Source: Thiotrichales bacterium (GTDB lineage: Bacteria > Pseudomonadota > Gammaproteobacteria > Francisellales > CACEW01). From it: a DNA stretch of 64,000 bases. The stretch spans positions 109,770 through 173,769 of the forward strand of contig CANJUQ010000002.1 of NCBI GenBank assembly GCA_947478175.1. The letters run 5' to 3'. The notes beneath the pieces are model-generated. The model ran no database searches. It worked only from the letters and a program-made list of their open reading frames with translations, and was not told where the DNA came from. Below are positions 33,245 through 42,877 of this stretch, in pieces; the first letter of the stretch is position 1, and the number at the start of each line of letters is the position of its first letter. The position numbers were made by a program, and so were the translations under genes.

Positions 33245-34606
33245 TTATGGGTTCTGATTGTTTTGGCAATGACAAGACAAGGTAATCTCCTCGGAAATTT
33301 GCCGTTGATAAAAACAAACAATAGCAAAACACATCAGCGTGACACTAAAGTAAAAGGGGGTCATCCAGGTTCCATAAACCATCTGTTGCATGGTAGAACC
33401 AACCCACGCCTGAAAAAACGCAAGTTGAACAGGATTTAATTTAACTCTCCAAGCCAATCTTAAAACTTGCCAGAGCGCACCTAGCAATAAGTTCAATCCA
33501 ATAATTCCCGTATAAACCAACCAGGCAACGGGTGCTGTTGATGAGGCATTGTACTGTCCTAGACTTTCATTTTCCCCACTGACCATTAGCCCAACTCCAA
33601 AAGGATGTTGAACAAACGTACTCCAATTGTTCGCTGCTAAATCAATACGCCCACCCGAAGCTGCATCAACGGTTGTGTCTGTTACTGAGCCACGGACTCC
33701 TGTGATTACGCGCAGCCACTGTGACGCATCCGGATGAATATAAACATACAGACGTCCTAATAGGGCCAAACTGACTAAAAATAACGCCACCCAAAAAACA
33801 ATCATATCCCAACGTTTTGCAGCACCCTTGAGTTTTCTATACACCACTCCAAAAAGTAAAGCTGATGCTAATGCTAAATACCCTGCATTTGATAAACAAA
33901 GAAGCGCTCCTAACAATAAAAGATAGGCTGCCACTCGCCACTTTAAACATCGTGTTGCGAGCCAAAGCCCATACGAAAAAAAGAAACAGGGAACTAAGAA
34001 TCCTGCGGCTTTTGAAGGCTCATACCAATAACCCACTAAACGCAAAAAAGAGAGTCCTGTCTGAGTCGTATTGCTGACCATTGCACCCAGGAGACCATAG
34101 GAACCTATAAAAGGTTGCATCATCCCATTTTGAAAAGGCCCATACATATGTACAACAACAAGCCCAAGATCCCAAAGAACAAGGGCCAACAAAAATTGCA
34201 CAACAGTAGCAACACCCAAGATTACAAAAACTCTGCTCAAAGCAAATACTCGGTCGATCTTTGCAATAAGGCAGGCTCCAATCGCGTAAACATAAAACAC
34301 GACAAACACCAATCTTTCCCACACCTCAATGCTTCCCACAGGGTCACTGGCCAGCAATGAAGGTAACAATATATAAAAAACAAAAATGGTCATTAAGGCA
34401 TAATAGGCCCTATGTTCAGATAGCCTTGGAATAATCAAACCTCGGTGGACACTCACATAAATCAAAAGGAAAAATGGGATTATTCCTTTTAACATATAAA
34501 TAAAAAAATGAGCCGGATCCCATTCAAAGAATCGCCAATCAAATAAAATGCAACAAAAGACAATCAAGTAAGAGAGTTTATCTTTTTTAAAAACAATTTT
34601 ATTCAT
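33245..34606 (-). CDS. O-antigen polymerase/ligase-like membrane protein (Wzy-type)
   Basis: A 453-residue protein from ATG 34606 (AGGG six bases upstream; a TTG at 34633 is also open) with about 10-12 hydrophobic helices (for example YLIVFCCILFDW, YALMTIFVFYILLPSLL, VIFVILGVATVVQFLLALVLW). A large hydrophilic loop lies at about 290-350 (RVITGVRGSV...GRIDLAANNWSTFVQHPFGVG); the H-P-x-G-V-G motif there is characteristic of the Wzy/WaaL family. It would link repeat units in the periplasm. It is the first gene of the minus-strand block running to 18 kb and is divergent from the gene at 34736. Confidence 0.78.
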   Translation of the reverse strand: MNKIVFKKDKLSYLIVFCCILFDWRFFEWDPAHFFIYMLKGIIPFFLLIYVSVHRGLIIPRLSEHRAYYALMTIFVFYILLPSLLASDPVGSIEVWERLVFVVFYVYAIGACLIAKIDRVFALSRVFVILGVATVVQFLLALVLWDLGLVVVHMYGPFQNGMMQPFIGSYGLLGAMVSNTTQTGLSFLRLVGYWYEPSKAAGFLVPCFFFSYGLWLATRCLKWRVAAYLLLLGALLCLSNAGYLALASALLFGVVYRKLKGAAKRWDMIVFWVALFLVSLALLGRLYVYIHPDASQWLRVITGVRGSVTDTTVDAASGGRIDLAANNWSTFVQHPFGVGLMVSGENESLGQYNASSTAPVAWLVYTGIIGLNLLLGALWQVLRLAWRVKLNPVQLAFFQAWVGSTMQQMVYGTWMTPFYFSVTLMCFAIVCFYQRQISEEITLSCHCQNNQNP

Positions 34607-34735
34607 ATCATGCCCTAGCCAGAAACTGGGCAAGACTACTTAAAAAATAGCTTAATCAAAAGAGGCGCAGTTGACCCTCATACGTTCAGCCCTTAACTTA
34701 GCGTGCTTTCTGCCTATTTTGACTTAAGTAATCCC

Positions 34736-36397
34736 ATGAAATCTCTTAATGCTATCGACCAAGAACTTCGTCGCCCTTTTGTAAACTTTATTGATTCCCT
34801 TTCCAAACAACACATTGAAAATATGGATTGGTGGTGCTCTGAACTAGCAGCACGCAGTACTCTTGCCAGATCCCTTTATGCGGATTGTCTCAAACTTTTT
34901 CAAATAAAAAATAGAATTACTGCAGACAAGAATTTTCACATAACACTGAATGACAAGGCCCTCTACAGAACACTATTAAAAAATTTAGAAACCCATCACC
35001 TCTCCCAAGTTCATTACAAAAAAAAATTAATCTCTTCATTTAAAAAAATACCCCTTCATTGGCTCCGCTATGGCAATCTTATTTATCAAATATCTAAGCG
35101 TTTTTTAGCTGCAAAATTTATCCCCAACCCCAAACCTCTCCCTAATCAACCCCTAACCCTGATCGACATGTTTATTCTTAGTCATAGCTTTGACGATCAA
35201 AACCAATACAAAGACCGTTACTATGGCCGACTGAAAGAATTTTTAACGCCTGAAGAAAAAAAACTTTTTTTCTATGTACCTACCTTTCAGACTTCTCCTC
35301 ATCAGACAATTTCGATTATTAAAAAATGCAGACAATCTCCTGATAACTTTTTACTTCCAGAAGATTTTTTAAAACTCTCTGATCTCTTTTATATCTGGAC
35401 TTACCCCTTTAGAGCCTGGAAATTTTTCCCCACAAAAAAATATACACTTCTTGACTTAGATATCTCTTCGCTTGTTATAAAACACTGGTGGCAAGGGCTA
35501 ACCTACGGCAGCACCTATGAGGGATTACTAAAATATCGCTTTGTAAAAAGGCTGAAAGAAAGAAATATTCCAATACGTTTAGTTATTGACTGGTTTGAAA
35601 ATCAAAGTATTGATAAAGGCCAAAATGCAGGGTTTAGAAAATTTTATCCCAACACGCTCATTATTGGTTACCAGGGCTTCATCATTCCAGACAATTTTTC
35701 ATATATCTCCCCTTCAAGAATTGAAGCTCAAGCCCAAGTAATTCCCCAAGAGATTTCAGTCTGCGGTGAAGCACTAGTCAGTCCAAGAAAAGAATTTTCC
35801 CCAATGCTTCAAGTTACGATAGGCCCTGCCTTTCGTTTTGAACATATATTCAGTGGAGCGCCCTGTATCGTAAAAAAAACAAATATAAAAGTTATTTTTA
35901 TTGGCCTACCTATCACCACTTCTGCGTGCATCCAAATTCTTCAGCTACTTGGATCCCTTAAGACAGAAATGTTTCCCTATCCAGTCAAATTTATAATCAA
36001 ATCTCATCCCACAGTATCCAATGCTAAAACACTAATTAAAAAAACCTTACCTCAAGATTTTAAGTATTTTATTGAACCTAGGAACACTTCTGAATGCGCT
36101 GCTGAAGTCGATTTATTGATTAGCAACTCAAGTAGCCTCGTTTGCGAATTTTTAGCTCTGGGCATTCCTGTCATCATTACAACAAGCTCAGAGGAAGTCA
36201 CACAAAATCCAATACCCCCTGCCGTGAATACTAAAATATGGCAGCTAGCTAACTCTCCTGAAACACTCCTAGATGCAATAAAAAAACTACTGACCGTAGA
36301 TAAAAATATTCTGTCAGAACAGGGTACTAAAACAAAAGAAATATGCTTTTCTTCAGTTGACAGCAGTAGTGCAAGAAGTTTTTTAAACTTAGCTTAA
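34736..36397 (+). CDS. Putative GT-B-like surface carbohydrate biosynthesis protein
   Basis: I recognise only the general type. This 553-residue protein (from ATG 34736; a GTG at 34703 is also open) has no signal peptide. The C-terminal half looks like a GT-B donor domain: KFIIKSHPTVSN, FIEPRNTSECAAEVDLLISNSSSLVCEFLALGIPVIITTS carries the usual Asp...S-N-S-S..E pattern. A middle part (IRLVIDWFENQSIDKG, YQGFIIPDNF, VCGEALV) resembles the TIGR04326-type surface-carbohydrate proteins. The N-terminus is helical. It is probably a glycosyl- or other transferase of the locus. It converges with the epimerase gene at 36389, overlapping it by nine bases. Confidence 0.6.
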   Translation: MKSLNAIDQELRRPFVNFIDSLSKQHIENMDWWCSELAARSTLARSLYADCLKLFQIKNRITADKNFHITLNDKALYRTLLKNLETHHLSQVHYKKKLISSFKKIPLHWLRYGNLIYQISKRFLAAKFIPNPKPLPNQPLTLIDMFILSHSFDDQNQYKDRYYGRLKEFLTPEEKKLFFYVPTFQTSPHQTISIIKKCRQSPDNFLLPEDFLKLSDLFYIWTYPFRAWKFFPTKKYTLLDLDISSLVIKHWWQGLTYGSTYEGLLKYRFVKRLKERNIPIRLVIDWFENQSIDKGQNAGFRKFYPNTLIIGYQGFIIPDNFSYISPSRIEAQAQVIPQEISVCGEALVSPRKEFSPMLQVTIGPAFRFEHIFSGAPCIVKKTNIKVIFIGLPITTSACIQILQLLGSLKTEMFPYPVKFIIKSHPTVSNAKTLIKKTLPQDFKYFIEPRNTSECAAEVDLLISNSSSLVCEFLALGIPVIITTSSEEVTQNPIPPAVNTKIWQLANSPETLLDAIKKLLTVDKNILSEQGTKTKEICFSSVDSSSARSFLNLA

Positions 36398-37324
36398 CTC
36401 TAGTTTCTGAACCCACTCTCTCAGCCCATCTAAAAGATTCATCATTGTTAGATCAGGGTAAAGTGATCTTAATTTTTTAAGATCAGCACAAATCCCAAAT
36501 TGGTCTCCGGGAGTGCCTTTTTGAATTAAAACAGGCTTATTAGAATTCAACAAATTAGCCAAACTACTGACGATCTCTTTAACACGGGTCTTAACTCCTG
36601 TGCCCACATTCAAGATTTCTCCATAGGTTCTTTTATCATTCATCAGCCTTAAAATAATTTTTACGAGATCTTCTATGTGAATAAAATCCCGATACCGATC
36701 CAAGCTCCCCTTTACCGTCACACAATCAAATTGACCGTCAATAAATTGCCTCAGATAAATACTAATCATGCCTTGTTTTAAATTATTCAAATTCTGTCCT
36801 GGCCCATAGACATTAAAAAATCTTAGTGCGGTTGTTTTAATTCCATATTGTTTTCCATAAATTTTTAAATACTGCTCACTGGCTAATTTCCCCACTGCAT
36901 AAAAAGATAATGGATCTGTTGGATCATTCTCCGAGAAGCATTCCTTTCCGTCTGCACTGCCGTAGACTGACATAGTGCTTGCGTAAATAAATCGATCGCA
37001 GCCAGTATTTCGTGCGTAATCTAATAACAACAGTGTTGATAACGTATTAGACTTTAAATCTCTTGCTGGATCTTCAAAGCTTATCTCTCCTGAAGATTGC
37101 CCTGCAATATGCAAAATGGCTGAGAATTTTTCCCCACCCAATCTTTTTATTGTTTCAGAATCAGCACAGTCCCCTAAAATAAACTCTGCTTTGACCGGAA
37201 TATTTTTTCTATCGCCTGTTGAGAGATTATCAATGATAGTTACCTGATGACCGGCATTAATTAAAGCAACTGCCAACTGGCTTCCAATAAAACCCGCTCC
37301 TCCTGTTACAAGATAAGTGCTCAT
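36389..37324 (-). CDS. NAD-dependent nucleotide-sugar epimerase (GalE/WbpP-like)
   Basis: A 311-residue extended SDR: TGGAGFIGSQLAVALI (7-22), TIIDNLSTGDRKN (typical of GalE-type enzymes), SVYGSA and the SFYAVGKLASEQYL active site (YxxxK), then ALRFFNVYGPGQN. It likely interconverts a UDP-sugar at C4 or C2. It is last in the 36-43 kb minus operon and overlaps the HAD gene by four bases. Confidence 0.85.
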   Translation of the reverse strand: MSTYLVTGGAGFIGSQLAVALINAGHQVTIIDNLSTGDRKNIPVKAEFILGDCADSETIKRLGGEKFSAILHIAGQSSGEISFEDPARDLKSNTLSTLLLLDYARNTGCDRFIYASTMSVYGSADGKECFSENDPTDPLSFYAVGKLASEQYLKIYGKQYGIKTTALRFFNVYGPGQNLNNLKQGMISIYLRQFIDGQFDCVTVKGSLDRYRDFIHIEDLVKIILRLMNDKRTYGEILNVGTGVKTRVKEIVSSLANLLNSNKPVLIQKGTPGDQFGICADLKKLRSLYPDLTMMNLLDGLREWVQKLELS

Positions 37325-37950
37325 TTCTCCCCCAATAGCTCTTTTATTAATTTTTGCTGCCCTAATTTTTCTATCTCAGAGTTCCCATACCCACAAAACT
37401 CAATTCTATTTGCTTTCGCAGCCTCATAATCTGTCATCGAATCCCCAATCAAAATACATCTAGAATTATCATAATCATGATTCTTTAAAATCCCTCTCAC
37501 TAACTTTTCTTTAGGTGTCGGAGAACCTTCTATTGTTTTAAAATAATCCTTTATTCCCAGTGCCTCTGCTAAAAATTTTAATTCTCTATCTTCCGTCCCA
37601 GAAGCTATGTGACAAGGAATTTTTTTAAAATTTAATTTTTTAATTAAGTCCAAGATTTCCAGAATTAAATAATTTTTATTAATCAAACTTTCTTTCATAA
37701 TCTTAGAAAAATTTTCGGCATATTTTCGTTCTTCTTCAGGGGGCACTACTTCTTTTCTAATTTCCTCAAAAAAATATTTAATTTTTACAAAGCGAGAAAT
37801 ACCCCCATGCAGCCGATGATAATTTAATAATCCCTCAACTTGGGACTTTGGAAACTCTGCAAAAATATCTCGAAAGCCCTGCTCTTTAATTTTTAAAGAA
37901 TCCAAAATTACGCCATCGAAATCAAAAATAATCGCATCATACTTTTTCAT
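37321..37950 (-). CDS. HAD-family phosphatase
   Basis: A 209-residue HAD hydrolase of the phosphoglycolate phosphatase type: motif I IIFDFDGVILDS (7-18), motif II IASGTED (about 115), Lys in PTPKEKLV and motif IV CILIGDSMTDYEAA (165-178). It probably dephosphorylates a sugar-phosphate intermediate. With the aldolase and KdsB-like gene in the same operon, a KdsC-like step on a keto-deoxy acid phosphate is possible, although KdsC itself is a different HAD subgroup. Four-base overlaps on both sides. Confidence 0.82.
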   Translation of the reverse strand: MKKYDAIIFDFDGVILDSLKIKEQGFRDIFAEFPKSQVEGLLNYHRLHGGISRFVKIKYFFEEIRKEVVPPEEERKYAENFSKIMKESLINKNYLILEILDLIKKLNFKKIPCHIASGTEDRELKFLAEALGIKDYFKTIEGSPTPKEKLVRGILKNHDYDNSRCILIGDSMTDYEAAKANRIEFCGYGNSEIEKLGQQKLIKELLGEK

Positions 37951-38804
37951 TGATTTTTTCTTGCTGCTATAGAATGCTGGCGAGCTAAAAATGCCAAAAT
38001 CTTTATGTTAGTAAGCATTGAGTCTGCTAAGCCACGTATACTTCGGACTCCATATTTCAATCCGCATCTTGGTTTAAATAAAAATTCCGAATATCCAATG
38101 TTCAGAGTAGAAAAATATTTTCTGAAAATTCCATCAACCTCTCTGGAGCTACGGCGAATGAAGATGTTTTCTGTTTGGACAATTTTCCCATACACCCTCT
38201 CCTTACCCAGCAACCTGAATAGAAATTTCTCCGATTTTCTATAATTCAAATCGTAAGTTTTAAACTTGCCATTATTTTTAAGAACTCTTGTCGCTTCAAA
38301 TAATGCTTTGTCCAGATCGGGGATATGCTGCAAGCATTGAACAGACCAATAACCATCAATACTTTCACTACGGATTTTTAACGCTGTTGCGTCTCCGACC
38401 ACCAGGTGAATATTTCTATTAATTTGACCACCACAAAGTTTTAAGGCCTGCTGAAAATTGGCCTCTACCATATCAACGACGATTACATTCAAATCAGGTC
38501 GATCAAGATGCAAATTTCTCCAATGCCAGGCGCAACAACCTCCCACATCTAAAATCCAACCATTTTCTGGAATATCTTTGATCCATCTTTTTACTTCACG
38601 ATCCATCACATCGACAGAATGATGGTGAATAATTTCGCGCATACAGTCATCTGTTAATTTTTCAGCAACATTCGATCTAAATATTAGTTCTTTTTGTTGA
38701 CCTTCATTCACTTTAAAGTTATCAAAAGCCCAAACACTATTTTGGTTCAAGCGGTAGGCGGAATCTAAAATGTCGCCAATCTGTAAAGTCATTGAATTCT
38801 TCAT
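37947..38804 (-). CDS. Class I SAM-dependent methyltransferase
   Basis: A 285-residue Rossmann methyltransferase. Motif I is WILDVGGCCAWHWRNL (about 82-97; the GxGxG site is unusual, V-G-G-C-C), motif II VIVVDMVEANFQQA, and post-motif QCLQHIPDLDKALFEATRVLKNNGKF typical of the Methyltransf_11 group. The substrate is probably a nucleotide-linked or lipid-linked sugar. It lies in the aldolase operon with four-base overlaps. Confidence 0.82.
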   Translation of the reverse strand: MKNSMTLQIGDILDSAYRLNQNSVWAFDNFKVNEGQQKELIFRSNVAEKLTDDCMREIIHHHSVDVMDREVKRWIKDIPENGWILDVGGCCAWHWRNLHLDRPDLNVIVVDMVEANFQQALKLCGGQINRNIHLVVGDATALKIRSESIDGYWSVQCLQHIPDLDKALFEATRVLKNNGKFKTYDLNYRKSEKFLFRLLGKERVYGKIVQTENIFIRRSSREVDGIFRKYFSTLNIGYSEFLFKPRCGLKYGVRSIRGLADSMLTNIKILAFLARQHSIAARKNQ

Positions 38805-39463
38805 GCGGTTAGCCCTATCACCGTCACCGGCACGCCATCACATCTAGAGATTCTTAACGGCGCAATAATTAATTTCTCAAAAATTTCACTCTCATGAACA
38901 TCTCTCAAATCCATATCTTCCAAAATCAAAATAGGTTTTTCTGGATCTAGAAAAGCCCTGTGTGCGTCAAAACCAATATCTCGATGTTTAAAAGACGAGA
39001 GAGAGATAGAGTCAAACCCAAAGATTTTTAATTTTTTAAAATTCTCTCGCAACAGACCAGCCAACTTGGGCGAAAATCCATAATTATTTTCCCAGAAATC
39101 TTGTGACTCTCTTCGATGACAAATTCCTGTTTTAATAATCAAGCAATCGACTTGTTTAGATATTTTTGAAAATTTATTAATTATCTCTTGCTCGATAATT
39201 AAATTCTCTGGCTCTATCTCAATAATTTCTGGTTTAGTAAAAAGCCAAAAATCATCTGAAAAATCTTCAATAGACTGCCCCTCAGAGTAAAAATGCAGCG
39301 GGAAATCTAAGTGCGTTCCCAAGTGAGCTGACAGATGCAAAAAACTATCATTCGCACGATCGCCCTTTTCTATCCGTCTTTTGGGTTCGCAAATAAACGG
39401 ATTTCTATTGCCATAAGAGGGGGTGTTTTGATCAATCAAATGAGAAAGAAATTTAACGCCCAT
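38801..39463 (-). CDS. Cyclase-family (kynurenine formamidase-like) hydrolase
   Basis: A 220-residue protein of the metal-dependent cyclase/KynB family from ATG 39463 (an upstream frame reaches 39538 but overlaps the epimerase). Signature residues: LSAHLGTHLDFPLHFY holds the metal-binding H-x-G-T-H-x-D-x-P-x-H pattern; FGFDSISLSSF and DVHESEIFEKLIIAPLRIS follow. Homologues hydrolyse or cyclise amide and lactone bonds; in a sugar locus it might remove N-formyl or open a lactone. This activity is inferred only from family and context. Confidence 0.78.
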   Translation of the reverse strand: MGVKFLSHLIDQNTPSYGNRNPFICEPKRRIEKGDRANDSFLHLSAHLGTHLDFPLHFYSEGQSIEDFSDDFWLFTKPEIIEIEPENLIIEQEIINKFSKISKQVDCLIIKTGICHRRESQDFWENNYGFSPKLAGLLRENFKKLKIFGFDSISLSSFKHRDIGFDAHRAFLDPEKPILILEDMDLRDVHESEIFEKLIIAPLRISRCDGVPVTVIGLTA

Positions 39464-40352
39464 CCACGCCCTCTGCCTCTTCCTGTAATTGCTGATGCAA
39501 ACACGTAATGCACTCCAATAAGCCCTGACCCAGATCAATATACGGATTATTAATTAACTTAGTTCCAATAATGGGCCTAAAGCTATAAGGCGTGACGGTA
39601 TAATGCCCAGAATAAGGCTCGTGCTTATATTCAATCTCTATTTCATGATTAAAAATTTCTTGCAGCATGGTCAGTAAATCTTTGTATTTATGCTTTTCTA
39701 ATCCTGTCAAAACCACATGTTGATTTAAAAATTCAGAACTCAAAATATCGACAGACAATTTTGCGGCATCGCGACAATGGATATATTCTCGAACCTCTTC
39801 ACCACTGCCCCTGTAAATAATTTTTCGGTCTTTTAACGCTTGGTTTATTAACCTAAAAACACCGTTATGAACATCTGCCCGTTCACCATATAAAGATCCA
39901 TAACGCAAAATGGTATACGGCAGCTGATATTGAACCCCATATTCTTCAATGATTTTTTCAGCGGAGAGTTTACTAATTCCATAGAAAGATCCTTTCTCAG
40001 AAAAAGCATACGCACTAGATGCAAACACAAAACGCTGAAGTTTTGGCAAGCTGCGACAAGCTTCGAGAATATTCGTATTCCCAAGAATATTTAGCTCAAT
40101 GACTTTCAAGGGCTGATCTTTAGCCAAATTAATATCTGCTAAACCCGCAAAGTTATAAACTACATCACAGTCTTCTGGGATGGCTGACTGGACCTGATCT
40201 AACTGAGTAATATCAACAGAAATAAATCTAACGTGTGGAGTGAATCGTGGGATTTGTTTGTCTGCGCAGACAACTTCCCAGCCACGAGACATTAATTCAT
40301 CGATAACATAACTGCCTAAAAACCCACTGCCACCAAAAATAACTGCTTTCAC
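39453..40352 (-). CDS. NAD-dependent epimerase/dehydratase (extended SDR)
   Basis: A 299-residue extended SDR with GGSGFLGSYVIDEL (7-20), ADKQIP (dinucleotide Asp), VYNFAGLADINLA, FASSAYAFSEKGSFYGISKLSAE (YxxxK) and LRYGSLYGERA. The sugar substrate is not evident. Its stop lies inside the start region of the cyclase gene (11-bp overlap), and it follows the FkbM methyltransferase by eight bases. Confidence 0.82.
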   Translation of the reverse strand: MKAVIFGGSGFLGSYVIDELMSRGWEVVCADKQIPRFTPHVRFISVDITQLDQVQSAIPEDCDVVYNFAGLADINLAKDQPLKVIELNILGNTNILEACRSLPKLQRFVFASSAYAFSEKGSFYGISKLSAEKIIEEYGVQYQLPYTILRYGSLYGERADVHNGVFRLINQALKDRKIIYRGSGEEVREYIHCRDAAKLSVDILSSEFLNQHVVLTGLEKHKYKDLLTMLQEIFNHEIEIEYKHEPYSGHYTVTPYSFRPIIGTKLINNPYIDLGQGLLECITCLHQQLQEEAEGVDGR

Positions 40353-40360
40353 AAACGCAC

Positions 40361-41188
40361 CTACTGATCACGAACCAAAGTAAAATTATCAATGCCATCA
40401 AATTGTTCATTCACTAAAGGACAATGGTACTGTCGCTTCACTTTAAAACCTGCTGATTTCAGAATTTCTAAAACTTTTATATCTTCAGGAAGCTTTGTAT
40501 TCAGCTCAATCAACACACTCTTTAACTTCGTATTTTTTAAAGTTTCCAGAGCGCCATCAATCACAGCTGCTTCAAGTCCATCCACATCAATTTTTAAATG
40601 ATCCGGAACCTCCTGTTTAAATAGCTCCAAAAAACTATCTAGTTTAAAGGCACAAGCACCCTGCTTGAATGCCGAATGAAAGTGTTTTTTTTCGTAGTCG
40701 ATTTCTTCACCAAAATTATTCAACGCACCACCTGATATAAACTGGTTCAAATAAAGATAATCCAATTTATCTTCAGAGGTTAAAGCTAAATTCAACGCAC
40801 AGACTCGATCACTCAAACCGTTCAGATAAATATTGCGATTCAGCAAAGCATAGTTTTGAGATTCTGGTTCAAATGCTACAACCCTGACACCCTTCTGAGC
40901 CGCATAAAGCGTATACAAGCCCACATTAGCACCCACATCAAACAAAATCTCACCTGGCTTAAAAGAATCTAGCCATTCAATGGTGTCAGGTTCTTTTGTA
41001 AAGAAAGTCTCTGTTCGCCAAAGTGTTGTTCGATTAGGGCAGTAAAAAAGTAAATCAGTAACTCCTTTCTTTACGCGCCTCTCCATGGAAAAATTTTGGA
41101 GCAAAGTAGTATTAACAGCATTTGATCGAGAAAATATTTTTCTAATAGGCGCCGTCAAAACACTAAACGCTTTCTGTTTGACAGACAT
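40361..41188 (-). CDS. FkbM-family methyltransferase
   Basis: A 275-residue FkbM-type SAM methyltransferase from ATG 41188 with GAGGAG eight bases upstream. Motif I is ILFDVGANVGLYTLYAA (about 95-111), followed by VVAFEPESQNYALLNRNI and DHLKIDVDGLEAAVIDGALETL. FkbM enzymes O-methylate sugars and polyketides; here a sugar hydroxyl of the repeat unit is likely. It overlaps the KdsB-like gene end by 26 bases. Confidence 0.87.
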   Translation of the reverse strand: MSVKQKAFSVLTAPIRKIFSRSNAVNTTLLQNFSMERRVKKGVTDLLFYCPNRTTLWRTETFFTKEPDTIEWLDSFKPGEILFDVGANVGLYTLYAAQKGVRVVAFEPESQNYALLNRNIYLNGLSDRVCALNLALTSEDKLDYLYLNQFISGGALNNFGEEIDYEKKHFHSAFKQGACAFKLDSFLELFKQEVPDHLKIDVDGLEAAVIDGALETLKNTKLKSVLIELNTKLPEDIKVLEILKSAGFKVKRQYHCPLVNEQFDGIDNFTLVRDQ

Positions 41189-41963
41189 CAAAGTAGCTCC
41201 TCATGTTTTTAATATTTTCATCTGACGACATTCTTTCTATTACTAACTTCAAATCCTCTGGCGTATCCACGCTATAAGTCTGATCAGTCACATAGACCAT
41301 CTGCACTTTCCCACCATTCTCAATAATCCGCAGCATATCCACAGACTCAATAATTTCTAATGGCGTTGGCGCTGTGGCATTAAAATCCAATAAAGCTTGT
41401 CGTCTAAAAGGAATCACGCAAACCTGTTTATACATAGGGACTTTCAAAACCCCTTTTTTTCTAGATGGAATCGGCTCCCTCGAAAAATACAAAGCTTCAT
41501 GATTTTTATTAATCACTACTTTGACTTCATTTGGATCTTCAAAATCTTCTAGAGTTTCACAATCACTCATTAGATTAACTATTTGAAGCGAAGCATCTTG
41601 AAACAAAGGCTCAACAGCTTTGTCCAACATCTCGGGCGTAATCATCGGCTCATCGCCTTGAACCATAATCACAACATCTACTTTTTTTCCGGTCTCTGCT
41701 TCTATTTTTAACATGGCTTCCGCCGTTCTATCCGAACAACGCTCATGCCTATCTGAAGTCATCACACAAGGCGCATTGATAGTTTTTGCATAATCGAATA
41801 TTTCTTGATCACAGGTTGCTATATAAACCTCACCGCTATTTTTAGATTGGGCTGATCTGAAATACACATGACCGATCATGGGGATTCCATGAATTTTGGC
41901 CAACGGCTTCCCAGGAAATCTAGTCGACCCCATGCGAGCGGGAATCACAGTAATAATATTCAT
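41163..41963 (-). CDS. kdsB: KdsB-like CMP-keto-deoxy-acid cytidylyltransferase
   Basis: A 266-residue nucleotidyltransferase of the KdsB/NeuA superfamily: ITVIPARMGSTRFPGKPLAKI (4-24, CTP-binding loop), GHVYFRSAQS, VYIATCD, CVMTSDRHERCSDRTAEA and VVIMVQGDEPMITPEML (metal Asp) are characteristic of KdsB. It activates a keto-deoxy sugar acid with CTP. Since every Gram-negative with LPS also has a chromosomal kdsB, this cluster copy may serve a variant acid, such as an amino-Kdo or the product of the adjacent aldolase. It is the second gene of the operon, 16 bp after the aldolase. Confidence 0.83.
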   Translation of the reverse strand: MNIITVIPARMGSTRFPGKPLAKIHGIPMIGHVYFRSAQSKNSGEVYIATCDQEIFDYAKTINAPCVMTSDRHERCSDRTAEAMLKIEAETGKKVDVVIMVQGDEPMITPEMLDKAVEPLFQDASLQIVNLMSDCETLEDFEDPNEVKVVINKNHEALYFSREPIPSRKKGVLKVPMYKQVCVIPFRRQALLDFNATAPTPLEIIESVDMLRIIENGGKVQMVYVTDQTYSVDTPEDLKLVIERMSSDENIKNMRSYFDVCQTESV

Positions 41964-41979
41964 ACGTTAAAACTCTTTC

Positions 41980-42732
41980 TTAAACTTCTTTCAAACTCTC
42001 AACCCCAGCGCGACAAGCGATATCTAACATTCGGATATCCACGCTATAGGCAATAAATTCACAGCCCTCTGCGACACACTCTTTTAACTTCACAAGATCC
42101 GGCTCGACAATATGAATCCCACCAGGAACACCCATTGATTTTGCCACTGCATGCACTTTTACAATCGCTGCTTTGACATCTTCACGATCGAATTCACCAG
42201 GGAAGCCCATCGAAGCAGACAAGTCATAAGGACCGACAATATACCCATCTACACCTTCTACCGCCAAGATCGCATCAATATTTTTTACAGCTTCAATATG
42301 TTCTATTTGAACAATCACCCATGGCTCTCGTTGGTCTAACCATTTTTTATATTCTTTAAAATTTTTTCCATAACCTTGCGCTCTGGCTAAACCCACACCG
42401 CGTTTACCAAACGGTGGATAGTACACAGCATCTACAGCTGCCTTGGCCTGTTCCGCTGAATTAATCATGGGAATAATAATTCCATGAGCACCGGCATCCA
42501 TCACGCGCTTAATGAGGTTGGCATCGTTCCAAGTGAGCCTTACTAATGGCTTAACACCTGAAAGACTAATCACTCGAATTAATTCTTCAGCTTCTCTAAT
42601 AGTTATTACACTGTGCTCAAGATCCACAGCTAACCAATCAAATCCAGCGTTACACATGATTTCAGCAATGGCGGGATGTGCCAAGGTAATCCAAGAGCCT
42701 AAGAGAGTTTTTTTATTGGACACTAATCTCAT
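41980..42732 (-). CDS. HpcH/HpaI-family pyruvate aldolase
   Basis: A 250-residue class II aldolase: GSWITLAHPAIAEIMCNAGFDWLAVDLEHS (12-41; D-x-E-H), VRLTWNDANLIKRVMDAGAHGIIIPMI, GVGLARAQGYG, VQIEHIEAVKNIDAIL (metal Glu) and GPYDLSASMG. These enzymes add pyruvate to aldehydes, giving 2-keto-3-deoxy acids, or cleave them. At the head of an operon with a KdsB-like enzyme and a HAD phosphatase, it may make a keto-deoxy sugar acid by a route other than KdsA or NeuB. It is divergent from the gene at 42878. Confidence 0.85.
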   Translation of the reverse strand: MRLVSNKKTLLGSWITLAHPAIAEIMCNAGFDWLAVDLEHSVITIREAEELIRVISLSGVKPLVRLTWNDANLIKRVMDAGAHGIIIPMINSAEQAKAAVDAVYYPPFGKRGVGLARAQGYGKNFKEYKKWLDQREPWVIVQIEHIEAVKNIDAILAVEGVDGYIVGPYDLSASMGFPGEFDREDVKAAIVKVHAVAKSMGVPGGIHIVEPDLVKLKECVAEGCEFIAYSVDIRMLDIACRAGVESLKEV

Positions 42733-42877
42733 AATTTTCTAAATTGGGGAACGAACGCATTACAATGCCCTAGCTCAGATTATCAATCAACGAAAACACA
42801 TGGCACGATTGATTCTTCAATGTCGCTCTCGTTACGATGCCTGCAAGTTTTATCATCGTAAGAATCAACCAATCAAA

